DNA of 64,000 bases from Dysgonomonas sp. 521 (GCF_010501055.1 NZ_QVMO01000007.1:42883-106882), one strand, 5' to 3'. Counted from the stretch's first letter, positions 52,901 through 62,301 are shown. Numbers and translations: made by a program. The notes: generated from the letters alone by a model not told the origin.

Positions 52901-54455
52901 GCCGGAAGTATGTAAACAGGCGTTGTGGCTTGTTTGACAATACAGCTACAGGCGTATCATTCCCCATAGAGGCAGTAGGCTCTTTGCCTTCGGCTGCCAT
53001 CGGGGTAATTATCTTTTCAATATCTTCCTTGTAGTATCCGAAAACCTTTAGCAGTTTAGAATAATCATCCACACTATATTTTGGGGTACGGCCGGAAGAA
53101 ATATCATCCAGTGAAATACGGTTCTTCGAGAGCCATTCACGATATGGATATGCTTTTGCCAGATTTTCTTTCAGTTCGGCATCATATTGTATTGTACCCG
53201 TTTCGGTATCTACCATCAGCATTTTACCCGGACGAAGACGACCTTTTTCTTTTATTTCGGAAGGCTCGAATGGTAATACACCCATTTCGGAAGCTACTAC
53301 CATTACATCATTGTGTGTCATCAGATAACGAGCAGGGCGCAAGCCGTTACGGTCAAGTAATCCGCCTGCATAGCGTCCATCTGAGAACAACAGGGTGGCA
53401 GGGCCATCCCACGGTTCCATAAAGAGGCTATGGTATTCATAAAAAGCTTTCAAATCGCCAGATATCGGATTCTTGTCATTCCACGATTCGGGAACCATCA
53501 TTGCCATAGCATGCGGCAGTGATTTACCCGACATAACAAGGAATTCCAATACATTGTCGAACGATGCGCTGTCACTCATGTGAGGCTGCACTATCGGCCA
53601 CAAGTCACTAATATTTCCGAGAAGGTCGGATTTGAGTACACTCTCGCGGGCTTCCATCCACAAACGGTTTCCTTTAATCGTGTTGATTTCACCATTGTGT
53701 GCCACCATACGGAATGGATGTGCCAAATCCCATGTAGGGAACGTATTGGTACTAAAACGTGAGTGTACCAGAGCAATCGCACTTGTCAGATGGGGATTCA
53801 ACAAATCAGGGTAATAGTGCCTCAACTGTTCGGAGGACAACATACCTTTATATATAATGCGCTTGGTTGACAAACTGACAATATAAAATGCGCGTTTGGT
53901 ATCTAAAGAAAATACCTTCGAGTTGAATATTTCCTTTTCAATCTTTTTGCGAAGCAGATACAGCTTATGTTCCAGCTCGTCCTGAGAAATACCTTCTTCA
54001 CCCACTACAAATATCTGTTTGATATGGGGCTCGTTAGAGCTTGCCATCTCGCCCAGTATTTCACTATTGACAGGAACATCGCGTACAGCTAAAAGCTTTA
54101 ATCCTTCTTTGTCAATATATTGGGTTAATGTTATCATACAGGATTCTTGTTCGGCCTCTCCTTTAGGTAGAAAGACCAATCCTGTTCCGTAATGCCCTTT
54201 CTCAGGGACTGGTATCCCTTGCAGTAGTATAAACTCGTGCGGTATCTGCAACATAATACCGGCACCATCACCGGTTTTATTATCGGCGTTCTCTGCTCCA
54301 CGGTGAGTCATATTCTCCAAAACACGGAGACCATTCTCAACGATGGCATGTGATTTAGCACCCTTCATATGAAGCACCATACCTACTCCGCATGCGTCGT
54401 GTTCGTAGTTTGGGTCATATAGTCCGTGCTGGATTGCTGATTTTAAATCTTGCAT
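49938..54455 (-). CDS. gltB: Glutamate synthase large subunit
   Basis: Transfers the glutamine amide to 2-oxoglutarate, making two glutamates. The 1505-residue protein has a 21-residue propeptide before the class II amidotransferase Cys22 (HDACGVGMVLHM), which must be trimmed to expose the nucleophile. The amidotransferase domain, the central domain, and the FMN-binding synthase domain (GGKSNTGEGGELPERF, GAKPGEGGQLPGFKV) follow. A [3Fe-4S] site is at CIMMRKCHLNTCPVG, and the C-terminal beta-helix closes the chain. Long opposite-strand frames across it are shadows. -7 element at 54515. First gene of gltB-gltD. Confidence 0.97.
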   Translation of the reverse strand: MQDLKSAIQHGLYDPNYEHDACGVGMVLHMKGAKSHAIVENGLRVLENMTHRGAENADNKTGDGAGIMLQIPHEFILLQGIPVPEKGHYGTGLVFLPKGEAEQESCMITLTQYIDKEGLKLLAVRDVPVNSEILGEMASSNEPHIKQIFVVGEEGISQDELEHKLYLLRKKIEKEIFNSKVFSLDTKRAFYIVSLSTKRIIYKGMLSSEQLRHYYPDLLNPHLTSAIALVHSRFSTNTFPTWDLAHPFRMVAHNGEINTIKGNRLWMEARESVLKSDLLGNISDLWPIVQPHMSDSASFDNVLEFLVMSGKSLPHAMAMMVPESWNDKNPISGDLKAFYEYHSLFMEPWDGPATLLFSDGRYAGGLLDRNGLRPARYLMTHNDVMVVASEMGVLPFEPSEIKEKGRLRPGKMLMVDTETGTIQYDAELKENLAKAYPYREWLSKNRISLDDISSGRTPKYSVDDYSKLLKVFGYYKEDIEKIITPMAAEGKEPTASMGNDTPVAVLSNKPQRLFTYFRQLFAQVTNPPIDPIREELVMSLAGYIGSLHKNILEPMPEHTKMVGLSNPFLSNRELDLLVHLGYKGFKAEVIPMLFDPKQGGAGLEKAIDEMCRNAEKAVDNGSNYIVLSDRGVNPDNAAIPSLLAVSAVHHYLIERRKRMQIDIVVESAEPREVMHFALLFGYGANAVNPYLALAVIEDLVKKGDIHLDFHTAMKNYVKSINKGLLKTMSKMGISTLKSYIGAQIFEAIGISTGVINKYFKGTTSKIEGIDINDIASDTIEAFYEAFEDDFVDPSLVSQGIYAWRRNGEYHAWNPETIMKLQMSTRLGSYKKFKEYTESIDKKPEKIFLRDFLDFDPAKKQIDISEVEPASAIMKRFVTGAMSFGSISREAHEAMAVAMNAIGGKSNTGEGGELPERFATNARSSIKQVASGRFGVTAEYLVNADELQIKIAQGAKPGEGGQLPGFKVDKIIAKTRHSIPGISLISPPPHHDIYSIEDLAQLIFDLKNVNPKAQISVKLVSESGVGTIAAGVAKAKADRIVISGCEGGTGASPASSIKHAGLPLEIGLAEVQQTLVLNGLRGQVYLQTDGQLKTGHDIIVAAMLGAEEFGFATSALIVLGCIMMRKCHLNTCPVGVATQNEELRKKFMGRSEYLINYFNFLAEEVREHLASLGVKSLDEVVGRADLLKYVKSDANKKVEKIDLSRLIYFPVEAKENATHKVKDQEHKLDDILDLSLITTSRMAIDKAMPVVMSKVIKNTNRTVGAMLSGEIAKKYGNDGLPADTIQCTFSGSAGQSFGAFLAHGVTFKLEGDANDYVGKGLSGGKIIIVPPATSTFKPEENIIAGNTLLYGATSGEIYINGRVGERFCVRNSGAIAVVEGAGDHCCEYMTGGRTVVLGKTGRNFAAGMSGGVAYVYNIDDDFDYYCNMQMVELTLIEDTYDSRELRQLITNHYNYTNSPLAKRILDNWNAEVEKFMKVTPIEYKKVLQDEKLEAIKKKIAQVEFDY

Positions 54456-54514
54456 AATTTATAGTTGATATAGTTGAAAGAATTTTCGGGTTCTATCCTA
54501 ATCTAATTAGATGA

Positions 54515-54522
54515 CAAATGTA
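54515..54522 (-). promoter_or_regulatory. -7 element for gltB-gltD
   Basis: TACATTTG on the minus strand, 59 bp before the gltB start. Confidence 0.6.
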
Positions 54523-54692
54523 CTAATTTTCATCAATTAAATTTTCTTTTTGATTAAAAAAATCACTTTTTTAATAAAATATCTATCATTAATCGATTTT
54601 ATTTAACAAAAGAATAAAAACAATAAAACAAAATATAAATATTGACAAATATCCTTATTGTATGTACTTTTACATAACAAAAGATTGAAATT

Positions 54693-54824
54693 ATGGTTCA
54701 TATACGCAAGGCTCAGTTGAGCGATATAAAAGAGATACAGTCGCTACTGAGTCAATTAGGATATAGCAGACCGGCTGAATTATGTCAATCAGTAGTTGAT
54801 AAGTTAAATCTTCAATTCCATTAG
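54693..54824 (+). pseudogene. N-terminal fragment of a GNAT N-acetyltransferase
   Basis: A 43-codon frame beginning MVHIRKAQLSDIKEIQSLLS, then QLGYSRPAELC, is the first helix-strand unit of a GNAT acetyltransferase. It runs into unrelated sequence and a stop, with no acetyl-CoA motif downstream. The break lies where the G/C-rich inverted-repeat region begins, so that element or a deletion probably truncated it. Too short to be active. Confidence 0.65.
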
Positions 54825-55000
54825 TCGTTTTACATACGCTTCGCTCCTGTGAACGTTGTTTGTCGTGACTCGGCATAACATAAAATAAATTTTAGTTCTG
54901 CTCTCGCTACTTAAAACGTTCTTTCATTTTTTACATAAAGGCTATCCTAGGCTAAATACTTTAGCCGTAGCTCGCTACTGCCGCGCCCTCCCGGGCTTGT
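54825..55000. other. Gene-free stretch before the large inverted repeat
   Basis: About 175 bp following the truncated acetyltransferase. Non-coding; it contains TACATACGCTTCGCTCC and GGCTAAATACTTTAGCC hairpin-like words. Nothing else recognised. Confidence 0.4.
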
Positions 55001-55002
55001 CC

Positions 55003-55428
55003 CTTCTTTTGGCATTGCCCAAAAGAAGGCAAAAGGCTAGTGCTTTGTCCCTCGGCGACCCACCAACGGCTTGCCGGCTAAACGGGACGAAACTCGCCTT
55101 CGGCTCGGACAACATCCCGTTTCACGCCGCCTGCACCGGGTGGGTACCCCGCCTGCGGAACTGATGCACGGAGTCGCGACGCAACGTCAAGACAGAGGCT
55201 AGACCCTATCAATCAGGCGTCAGCAAGCGCCGTCAGCAAGCGTACGGGGTACCCACCCGGTGCAGGCGGCGTAGAATGAAGTGCGGGCGCTCTTAAGCAA
55301 GATTTCCCAATCTGTAGAATGATGAATCCATTATCACTTCATTCAGCTGGCAAACCGTTGGTGGGTCGTACAGCGAAGCGGGGCGCAATGCTTTTTTGCT
55401 TACTTTTGGAGCTTTGGCCAAAAGTAAG
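55003..55428. repeat. Large G/C-rich nested inverted-repeat element
   Basis: Three layers. (1) Flanking hairpins CTTCTTTTGG/CCAAAAGAAG (55003-55028) and CTTACTTTTGG/CCAAAAGTAAG (55399-55428). (2) A 21-bp inverted pair with two mismatches, 55057-55077 and 55347-55367, containing GACCCACCAACGG. (3) A perfect 28-bp inverted pair, 55124-55151 and 55245-55272, containing CCTGCACCGGGTGGGTAC. G/C content is far above the surroundings. No protein or RNA gene is recognised. Confidence 0.8.
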
Positions 55429-55547
55429 GCAAGCAATCTGTGATTGCGCGCAGATAGAAAAGAACACATAATTTAAACAAAACGAAATACTGATTCAGGA
55501 GCAAAGGCATAGGAAAAACAATGGAAGAATACTGCACCCAAATAGCT

Positions 55548-55580
55548 AAAAAATCCCAGCCTCAATCAGAAGCCGGGATT
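55548..55580 (-). terminator. Intrinsic terminator of glnN
   Basis: Minus strand: AATCCCGGCTTC and GAGGCTGGGATT arms with a short loop, then TTTTT. Confidence 0.78.
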
Positions 55581-55600
55581 CTCTCTTATATAATGTTCAA

Positions 55601-57778
55601 TTATCGTATAAACAATAATTCCCTGTATTTAGCCAACGGCCACATTTCGTTATCCACTATCAGCTCAAGCTTATCCACATGGTAGCGGATCTCATCTAAG
55701 TAAGGAGCCACATTGTCATGATAAGCCACGGCCTTTTCGCGTTCGCTTTCGATATTATTCGCAGCCTTACGGGCGTCTATCATTTCATGGACTTTAGCGT
55801 TTACTGCGTTTACATGGGTCGAAACCTTCTCTATCAGGCGGATTTGCTCGGCGCCCAATGTTTTGTAGTCGTCAGTTATTTCCTTCAATTTAGAGACGTT
55901 TGTCAACAGGATAGACTGATAAGTAATTGCTACCGGAATAATATGGTTCAGAGCCAAATCTCCTAACACACGCGATTCTATCTGAATTTTCTTGGTGTAC
56001 ATTTCCCATTTCACTTCGTTACGCGCATGCAGTTCCACTTCGGACAGAATGCCTGCAAAGGTCTTGATACTTTGTTTCGAAGTATAAGCGTCGTATATAA
56101 CGGGTACACTTGTTTCACAATCCAGCTTACGTTTCTTCGCTTCGGCTTTCCATTCTTCGCTGTAACCGTTTCCATTGAAACGGATCGGGCGGGATTCTTT
56201 AATATATTTCTTCAATATTTCATAAAGGGCTTCTTCTTTCGATTTGCCCTTCTTTATCAATCCGTCCACTTCTTCTTTAAACAATCTCAGTTGTTCCGCT
56301 ACTGATGCGTTCAATGCCGTCATAGCAGAAGCACAGTTGGCAGAAGAACCTACGGCGCGGAACTCGAAACGGTTTCCTGTAAATGCAAACGGAGATGTAC
56401 GGTTACGGTCGGTATTATCCAGAAGTATTTCAGGAATCTGACCTACACCCAGACTGATCTGTTTTTTGCTGTCAACTACGATTGCATCCTTTACTGAGCT
56501 TTTTTCAAACTTATCGAGAATATCGCTTACCTGCGTGCCAAGGAATACGGAGATAATCGCGGGAGGCGCCTCATTCGCCCCAAGGCGGTGCGCATTGGTA
56601 GCAGATGAGATAGAAGCCTTCAACAAGCCGTTATTTTTATGTACGGCAGCCAGAATATTTACTACGAAAGTGATGAAACGAAGGTTTTCTACCTTGTCTT
56701 TACCCGGAGATAATAAGTTGATACCGGTATCTGTACTCAGCGACCAGTTGTTGTGCTTACCCGAACCGTTGATCCCTTTAAATGGTTTTTCGTGGTACAA
56801 TACGCGGAAAGAATGCTTACGCGCCACCCTGTCCATTACCGACATTACCAAAAGATTGTGGTCTACCGCCAGATTACACTCTTCATATATTGGCGCCAAC
56901 TCAAACTGGTTTGGAGCCACCTCGTTGTGACGTGTTTTTACCGGAATACCCAAAGAATATGATTCATACTCGAGTTCTTCCATAAATTTTTGCACACGCT
57001 CTGGAATAGCGCCGAAGTAGTGGTCTTCCAATTGCTGGTTTTTCGCGCTCTCGTGGCTCATCAGGGTTCTTCCTGTCAGCGCCAAATCGGGACGCGCCAT
57101 AAACAGGTCTTCGTCCACAAGGAAATATTCCTGTTCCCAACCCAGGTTGGATTGTACCTTCTGCACATCCTTATTGAAATAGTGCACAACGCCTGTAGCT
57201 GCTTTATCCACCGCGGCAAGGGCTTTCAACAATGGAGTTTTGTAGTCGAGCGCTTCTCCTGTGTAAGAGATAAAGATAGTTGGGATACACAACGTATCGC
57301 CCACAATAAAAGCAGGGGAAGAAGGATCCCAGGCCGAATATCCGCGCGCCTCGAATGTGTTGCGAAGACCTCCGGACGGAAAACTTGAAGCGTCAGGCTC
57401 CTGCTGTGCCAGCAGTTTTCCTTCAAACTCTTCGATCAATCCGCCATTTCCATCATGCTCGACAAAGGCATCATGTTTTTCGGCAGTACCATCCGTCAAC
57501 GGATGGAACCAGTGTGTATAATGGGTCACACCGTTTTCGAGAGCCCACATACGCATACCCGCAGCAACATGTTCCGCCAGATTACGATTTACAGACTGAC
57601 CTTTCTCGATGGCATCATTAAGCGCTTTAAAAGTTTCTTTCGAAAGGTACTTGGTCATCGCTTTGCGATTGAATACCTTTTCGCCATAGTACTCAGATGT
57701 CTTACTAGCCGGTTTCTTTACCTCAAGAGGCTTTCGCTCTGAGGCTAACGCTACTGCTTTAAAACGTAACTTTGTCAT
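55601..57778 (-). CDS. glnN: Glutamine synthetase, type III
   Basis: ATP-dependent synthesis of glutamine from glutamate and ammonia. The 725-residue GSIII class, typical of Bacteroidota and cyanobacteria, is much longer than GSI. Visible: an N-terminal GSIII-specific region (EYYGEKVFNRKAMTKYLSKE), GVTHYTHWFHPLTDGTAEKH (beta-grasp), and GLRNTFEARGYSAWDPSSP. NQFELAPIYEECNLAVDHN (metal ligands), GINGSGKHNNWSLST (ATP site) and FAFTGNRFEFRAVGSSANCA follow, then a C-terminal helical domain. It lies 31 bp after dapL and may be cotranscribed with it. Confidence 0.96.
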   Translation of the reverse strand: MTKLRFKAVALASERKPLEVKKPASKTSEYYGEKVFNRKAMTKYLSKETFKALNDAIEKGQSVNRNLAEHVAAGMRMWALENGVTHYTHWFHPLTDGTAEKHDAFVEHDGNGGLIEEFEGKLLAQQEPDASSFPSGGLRNTFEARGYSAWDPSSPAFIVGDTLCIPTIFISYTGEALDYKTPLLKALAAVDKAATGVVHYFNKDVQKVQSNLGWEQEYFLVDEDLFMARPDLALTGRTLMSHESAKNQQLEDHYFGAIPERVQKFMEELEYESYSLGIPVKTRHNEVAPNQFELAPIYEECNLAVDHNLLVMSVMDRVARKHSFRVLYHEKPFKGINGSGKHNNWSLSTDTGINLLSPGKDKVENLRFITFVVNILAAVHKNNGLLKASISSATNAHRLGANEAPPAIISVFLGTQVSDILDKFEKSSVKDAIVVDSKKQISLGVGQIPEILLDNTDRNRTSPFAFTGNRFEFRAVGSSANCASAMTALNASVAEQLRLFKEEVDGLIKKGKSKEEALYEILKKYIKESRPIRFNGNGYSEEWKAEAKKRKLDCETSVPVIYDAYTSKQSIKTFAGILSEVELHARNEVKWEMYTKKIQIESRVLGDLALNHIIPVAITYQSILLTNVSKLKEITDDYKTLGAEQIRLIEKVSTHVNAVNAKVHEMIDARKAANNIESEREKAVAYHDNVAPYLDEIRYHVDKLELIVDNEMWPLAKYRELLFIR

Positions 57779-57809
57779 AGATTTGCTTTTATTGAGTTTT
57801 TAATATATT

Positions 57810-59042
57810 TTAAATTGAAATCTTTTTTAAACGACTAATTGCTTCTTTTGTATTTTCCAATGTACCGAACGCCGTCAACCTCAAATATCCTTCGCCACTA
57901 GGACCGAAACCTACGCCCGGAGTACCTACGATATTCAGGTCATTCAACAGGTAATCGAAGAACCCCCACGAAGTCATTCCCTCAGGGGTCTTTACCCAGA
58001 TATAGGGAGAATTTACACCTCCGTAAACCTGAAGCCCTTCGGCTGACAGCCCTTCACGGATAATCTTCGCGTTAGCCATATAGTAATCGATAATCCCTTT
58101 TATCTGTTTCTTTCCTTCGGCAGAGAAGCAGGCTTCGGCTGCACGCTGGATAATATACGGTACACCATTAAATTTAGTTGTATGCCGCCTGTTCCATAAT
58201 TTATTCAGAGAAACTCTTTCTCCGGATTTAGTATATCCCACCAATGCCTTAGGAACGACAGTATAAGCGCAACGTGTTCCGGTAAATCCGGCTGTCTTGG
58301 AGAAGCTGCGGAATTCTATAGCAACTTCTTTCGCGCCTTCTATCTCGTATATGCTGTGAGGCACATCACTTTCTGCGATAAATTCTTTATAAGCGCCATC
58401 GAACAATATCAGCACTTTATTCTTGAGGGCATAATCGACCCATACTTTCAGCTGATCCTTTGTCAAAGTTGTTCCTGTCGGATTGTTTGGATAGCACAGG
58501 TATACAATATCCACCTTTTCGGTTGGCAACGAAGGTACGAAATCATTCTCTGCCGTACATGGGATATATACCAATTTGCTCCATTTGCCGTTTGCCAGCA
58601 ATTCCCCCGCGCGTCCCGCCATCGCGTTTGTATCCACATACACAGGGTAGACAGGGTCTGTTATGGCCACTATATTATCCAGTCCGAGTATATCGCCGAT
58701 ATTACCTGTATCGCTTTTCGAACCATCGCTCACGAATATTTCGGACGCTGAGATATCCAGCCCCCGTGTTTTATAATCATTTTCGATAATCGTATCCAAC
58801 AGGAAATCATATCCTTGTTCCGGTCCGTAACCTCTGAATGTAGACGCATCCGCCATTTCATTCACGGCTTTATGCAGGGCTTCTATTATTGCAGGTGGCA
58901 ATGGCTTGGTTACGTCTCCAATGCCCAGTCGTATAATATTCGCGTCAGGATGGGCGGCCTTAAATTCGTTTACTTTTCGCGCAATATCCGAGAATAAATA
59001 GCTACCCGGGAGCTTTGTATAATTTTCGTTTATAAATGCCAT
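57810..59042 (-). CDS. dapL: LL-diaminopimelate aminotransferase
   Basis: One-step conversion of tetrahydrodipicolinate to LL-diaminopimelate with glutamate, bypassing the DapD/C/E branch. A 410-residue fold-I PLP enzyme: [51 protein letters not shown] with the PLP-contacting Asn, and [19 protein letters not shown] containing the PLP lysine. [17 protein letters not shown] ends the chain. It provides the substrate of dapF, which lies upstream on the same strand across a MITE-like element. Confidence 0.96.
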   Translation of the reverse strand: MAFINENYTKLPGSYLFSDIARKVNEFKAAHPDANIIRLGIGDVTKPLPPAIIEALHKAVNEMADASTFRGYGPEQGYDFLLDTIIENDYKTRGLDISASEIFVSDGSKSDTGNIGDILGLDNIVAITDPVYPVYVDTNAMAGRAGELLANGKWSKLVYIPCTAENDFVPSLPTEKVDIVYLCYPNNPTGTTLTKDQLKVWVDYALKNKVLILFDGAYKEFIAESDVPHSIYEIEGAKEVAIEFRSFSKTAGFTGTRCAYTVVPKALVGYTKSGERVSLNKLWNRRHTTKFNGVPYIIQRAAEACFSAEGKKQIKGIIDYYMANAKIIREGLSAEGLQVYGGVNSPYIWVKTPEGMTSWGFFDYLLNDLNIVGTPGVGFGPSGEGYLRLTAFGTLENTKEAISRLKKISI

Positions 59043-59060
59043 ATATCTTTTAATGTACTA

Positions 59061-59276
59061 AGAGCCTGTTTAAATTTTAGCGAAAATTTTTATTACAGGT
59101 TCAGGTCAATAGTTCTTAGCAATTTTTTTATGCTCTTTTTACCGTATTTTTGGCTCCGCCGATTTTCAATTCCCTTTTTACTCTTGGTTTAGCCCGCTAA
59201 ACCGGCTAGCAAAAATGATAAAATACATCTAAAAATAGCTATAAAAAAGATTTGCTATAAAATTTAAACAGTTTCT
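59061..59276. repeat. MITE-like element, family AGAGYCTGTTTA, copy B
   Basis: A 216-bp element almost identical to 16196-16432 apart from a 21-bp internal deletion (or insertion in the other). Ends AGAGCCTGTTTAAATTTTAG and the complement of AGAAACTGTTTAAATTTTAT. It lies between dapL and dapF. Confidence 0.85.
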
Positions 59277-59378
59277 AATGAGATAATATGCCGATGTGCC
59301 AATGCAACATTACCCATTTTTATCTTACGATTTTTAATTCTTATTCATTTCTAATTGTCCAATTGGCATATTGGCACA

Positions 59379-60224
59379 TTAGTCAATTGAAAACTCCCCT
59401 TCGAAAACCGTAACGGCCTCTCCGGTCATATATACATGATTATTCTCGCGGTTCCACTCTATCTCCAAGTCGCCGCCAAGCAGATGGATGGTTACTTTAC
59501 GGCCGCACAGGCCATTCAGCACAGCAGCCACAGCGGCAGCGCATGCACCTGTACCACATGCCAGAGTCTCCCCTGCCCCCCGTTCCCACACACGCATATT
59601 CAATGTATGGCGGTCTACTACTTCAATAAACTCCGTATTCGTTTTGCGAGGGAAAACAGGATGTTTCTCAAACTTAGGCCCGATAACGGGTAAATCCAAT
59701 TCTTTTATACCTGTAGTAAAAACAACAGCATGCGGATTCCCCATCGATACGCAGGACATTTCCCATATTTCACCATCAATATCCAATGGATAGTTAAGAA
59801 CAGGTTCTTCGTCAACCTTTACAGGAATCAAGGCCGGATCGAGGATAGGCTCGCCCATATCCACCGTTACCCTACGCGCCTTTTTATCCCCGTCGAGCAA
59901 TGATATATATTTTACACCGGCTTTTGTTTCCAGCGCAATTTCCGTTTTTACCGTCAATCCGTTATCATACACATACTTGCCTACACAGCGTGAGGCATTT
60001 CCACACATTTCGGCTTCAGAACCGTCAGAATTGAACATCTGCATCCTGAAGTCACTAGTCGCCGATGGTAATATCAGTACCAAACCGTCCGACCCTATAC
60101 CAAAATGACGATTACTCAACCGCACTGCCAGTTGGGAAGGATTTTCTATTGTCTGGGACAGCCCATCCATATAGATATAATCATTACCGGCACCCTGCAT
60201 TTTGGTAAATTTCAAATTCTTCAT
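59379..60224 (-). CDS. dapF: Diaminopimelate epimerase
   Basis: PLP-independent two-base epimerase making meso-diaminopimelate for peptidoglycan and lysine. The 281-residue protein has both catalytic Cys: C74 in SEAEMCGNASRCVG and the second in LACGTGACAAAV near 224. Other conserved parts are KMQGAGNDYIYMDG, FGIGSDGLVLI, FNSDGSEAEM and MGNPHAVVF. No clear TAnnTTTG upstream. In the direction of transcription dapL follows after the MITE-like element. Confidence 0.96.
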   Translation of the reverse strand: MKNLKFTKMQGAGNDYIYMDGLSQTIENPSQLAVRLSNRHFGIGSDGLVLILPSATSDFRMQMFNSDGSEAEMCGNASRCVGKYVYDNGLTVKTEIALETKAGVKYISLLDGDKKARRVTVDMGEPILDPALIPVKVDEEPVLNYPLDIDGEIWEMSCVSMGNPHAVVFTTGIKELDLPVIGPKFEKHPVFPRKTNTEFIEVVDRHTLNMRVWERGAGETLACGTGACAAAVAAVLNGLCGRKVTIHLLGGDLEIEWNRENNHVYMTGEAVTVFEGEFSID

Positions 60225-60531
60225 TCTCTATTTTCGATGTATATTTTAGATTCTCTTACTATATTTATATTTACGATGCAAATTTCATACAAATTATTCG
60301 TTTTTGCAAGAATTTTATAACATTTTTTCATTTTTAATAAAATAAAAAATCTTTTTGACTTATTTACGCTTTAAAAATAAAACATAAAGACACTCCGAAA
60401 GTTCAAATGATTTACAAATGACATATTTAGATTTAATATACCAACTCTTTATTTTATTTAACGACGTTTTTACATCAAAATATCTCTTATACCCAATAGT
60501 TTAAAACTATATATCAGAAAACACCTGAAAC
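60225..60531. other. A/T-rich intergenic stretch, dapF / asnB
   Basis: About 300 bp of very A/T-rich sequence upstream of dapF. I see no repeat, RNA gene or clear -7 element; TAATTTG (one base short of the consensus) lies near 60290. Confidence 0.4.
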
Positions 60532-60558
60532 AAAAAAAGTTGCCATTAACGGGCAACC
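60532..60558 (-). terminator. Intrinsic terminator of asnB
   Basis: Minus strand: GGTTGCC, CGTTAAT loop, GGCAAC, then TTTTTTT. Confidence 0.85.
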
Positions 60559-60590
60559 TTTCCTATCTGTACTACAATTCCATATCTGCT

Positions 60591-62261
60591 TTATTTATCA
60601 TACGCCTCTTCGTGGACAGCCTTTACGGCACGCCCCGAAGGGTCGACCCTGTTCTTGAACGATGCATCCCACTCCAAGGCGGTAGCCGTACTACATGCCA
60701 CCGACGGTACAGAAGGCACCGTATGTGCCGCGGATGCCGAAGGAAAATGTTCCTCAAACATTGTGCGGTACCAGTACTCCTCTTTCGACATAGGCGGATT
60801 TATCGGGAAACGCTCCGAGGCGTGCATCATCTGCTTGTCCGAAACTTTCTTCTCAGCCATTTCACGCAGTGAATCTATCCAGTTGTAGCCTACCCCGTCC
60901 GAGAACTGTTCTTTTTGCCTCCATGCAACACTTTCAGGCAGATAATCTTCAAAAGCCTTCCGGAGGATATACTTTTCTATCTTTCCGTTACCACACATTT
61001 TATCACGGGGATTGAGGCGCATGGCAACATCCATAAATTCCTTGTCCAGAAAAGGCACGCGCCCCTCTACACCCCATGCGGCCAACGACTTATTCGCACG
61101 CAGGCAGTCATACAGATGCAACCTGTCCAGCTTGCGGACAGTCTCCTCATGAAACGCTTTTGCATCCGGCGCCTTATGGAAATACAAATACCCGCCGAAC
61201 AGCTCATCCGAGCCTTCGCCCGAAAGCACCATCTTTACCCCCATCGACTTAATAAAACGTGCCAACAGGTACATAGGCGTTGAAGCCCTGACGGTGGTAA
61301 CATCATACGTTTCGATATGGTAAATCACATCACTAAGGGCGTCCAACGCTTCTTCTACCGTAAAATGAATCTCATGATGTACCGTTCCTATATATTCAGA
61401 CACTTTCCTTGCAGCCATCAGATCAGGCGAACCTTTCAGCCCGACAGCAAAGGAGTGCAGTTGAGGCCACCATGCTTCGGTTCTGTTATCATCTTCTATC
61501 CTGCGGGCGGCATACCGCTTTGCGATAGCGGAGATAATAGACGAATCCAACCCGCCCGAAAGAAGAACGCCATAAGGCACATCCGACATCAGCTGGCGAT
61601 GCACGGCTGCCTCTAAAGCCGCCCTTAACCCATCTATATCCGACTTGTTCTCTTTTACGTTATCATATTCCATCCAGTCGCGCTTATACCAGCGCTGCAG
61701 CCCATTCCCCCCGGCGCTGCAAAGGTAATGACCCGGCAAAAATTCGCTTACATTGGGACAAACACCCTCCAGCGCTTTCAGTTCACTGGCGACATAAAAT
61801 TGCCCGCGATCGTCATATCCCATATACAAGGAGATAACCCCCATGTGGTCGCGACCGATAAGGCATATATCTTTTTCCACATCATACAGGGCAAAAGCAA
61901 ATATCCCGTTCAGCTCTTCGAACAGCTCCACACCTTTGTCCTGATATAAAGCAAGAATAACTTCACAATCGGAATGTGTAAGGAATTCATAGCCGGGATA
62001 ACGGCTTCTGATTTCTTTATGGTTATATATTTCCCCGTTGACAGCCAATATCAAATTTCCATCTTTACTATAAAGCGGTTGCTTACCTGTGTCTACCCCT
62101 ACAATGGACAGACGCTCATGCGCAAGGATGGATTTTTCGCCACAATATATACCAGACCAGTCCGGCCCGCGATGACGAATCTTCTTTGCCATACGGAGCA
62201 CCTGCCCCCGTAAGGCATCCACACTTTGTGTTAAGTCAAAAACACCTACAAATCCACACAT
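60591..62261 (-). CDS. asnB: Asparagine synthetase B, glutamine-hydrolysing
   Basis: ATP-dependent amidation of aspartate using glutamine. From the chosen ATG it has 556 residues and starts MCGFVGVFDL, so Cys2 becomes the amidotransferase nucleophile after Met removal. The synthetase domain has the PP-loop SGGLDSSIISAIAKR and LSGEGSDELFGGYLYF, and C-terminal GVEGRVPFLDKEFMDVAMRL. An in-frame codon at 62324 is rejected because the -7 element at 62302-62309 lies downstream of it and Cys must be second. Monocistronic with a good terminator. Confidence 0.96.
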   Translation of the reverse strand: MCGFVGVFDLTQSVDALRGQVLRMAKKIRHRGPDWSGIYCGEKSILAHERLSIVGVDTGKQPLYSKDGNLILAVNGEIYNHKEIRSRYPGYEFLTHSDCEVILALYQDKGVELFEELNGIFAFALYDVEKDICLIGRDHMGVISLYMGYDDRGQFYVASELKALEGVCPNVSEFLPGHYLCSAGGNGLQRWYKRDWMEYDNVKENKSDIDGLRAALEAAVHRQLMSDVPYGVLLSGGLDSSIISAIAKRYAARRIEDDNRTEAWWPQLHSFAVGLKGSPDLMAARKVSEYIGTVHHEIHFTVEEALDALSDVIYHIETYDVTTVRASTPMYLLARFIKSMGVKMVLSGEGSDELFGGYLYFHKAPDAKAFHEETVRKLDRLHLYDCLRANKSLAAWGVEGRVPFLDKEFMDVAMRLNPRDKMCGNGKIEKYILRKAFEDYLPESVAWRQKEQFSDGVGYNWIDSLREMAEKKVSDKQMMHASERFPINPPMSKEEYWYRTMFEEHFPSASAAHTVPSVPSVACSTATALEWDASFKNRVDPSGRAVKAVHEEAYDK

Positions 62262-62301
62262 ATTTTCATTTCTAATAATTTCACAAATTGGTATAGTCCG
62301 G

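Noticed and set aside
55124..55272. Possible tRNA or rRNA fragment because of high G/C
   Set aside because: The G/C comes from a perfect inverted repeat; no cloverleaf, CCA end or rRNA signature words are present.
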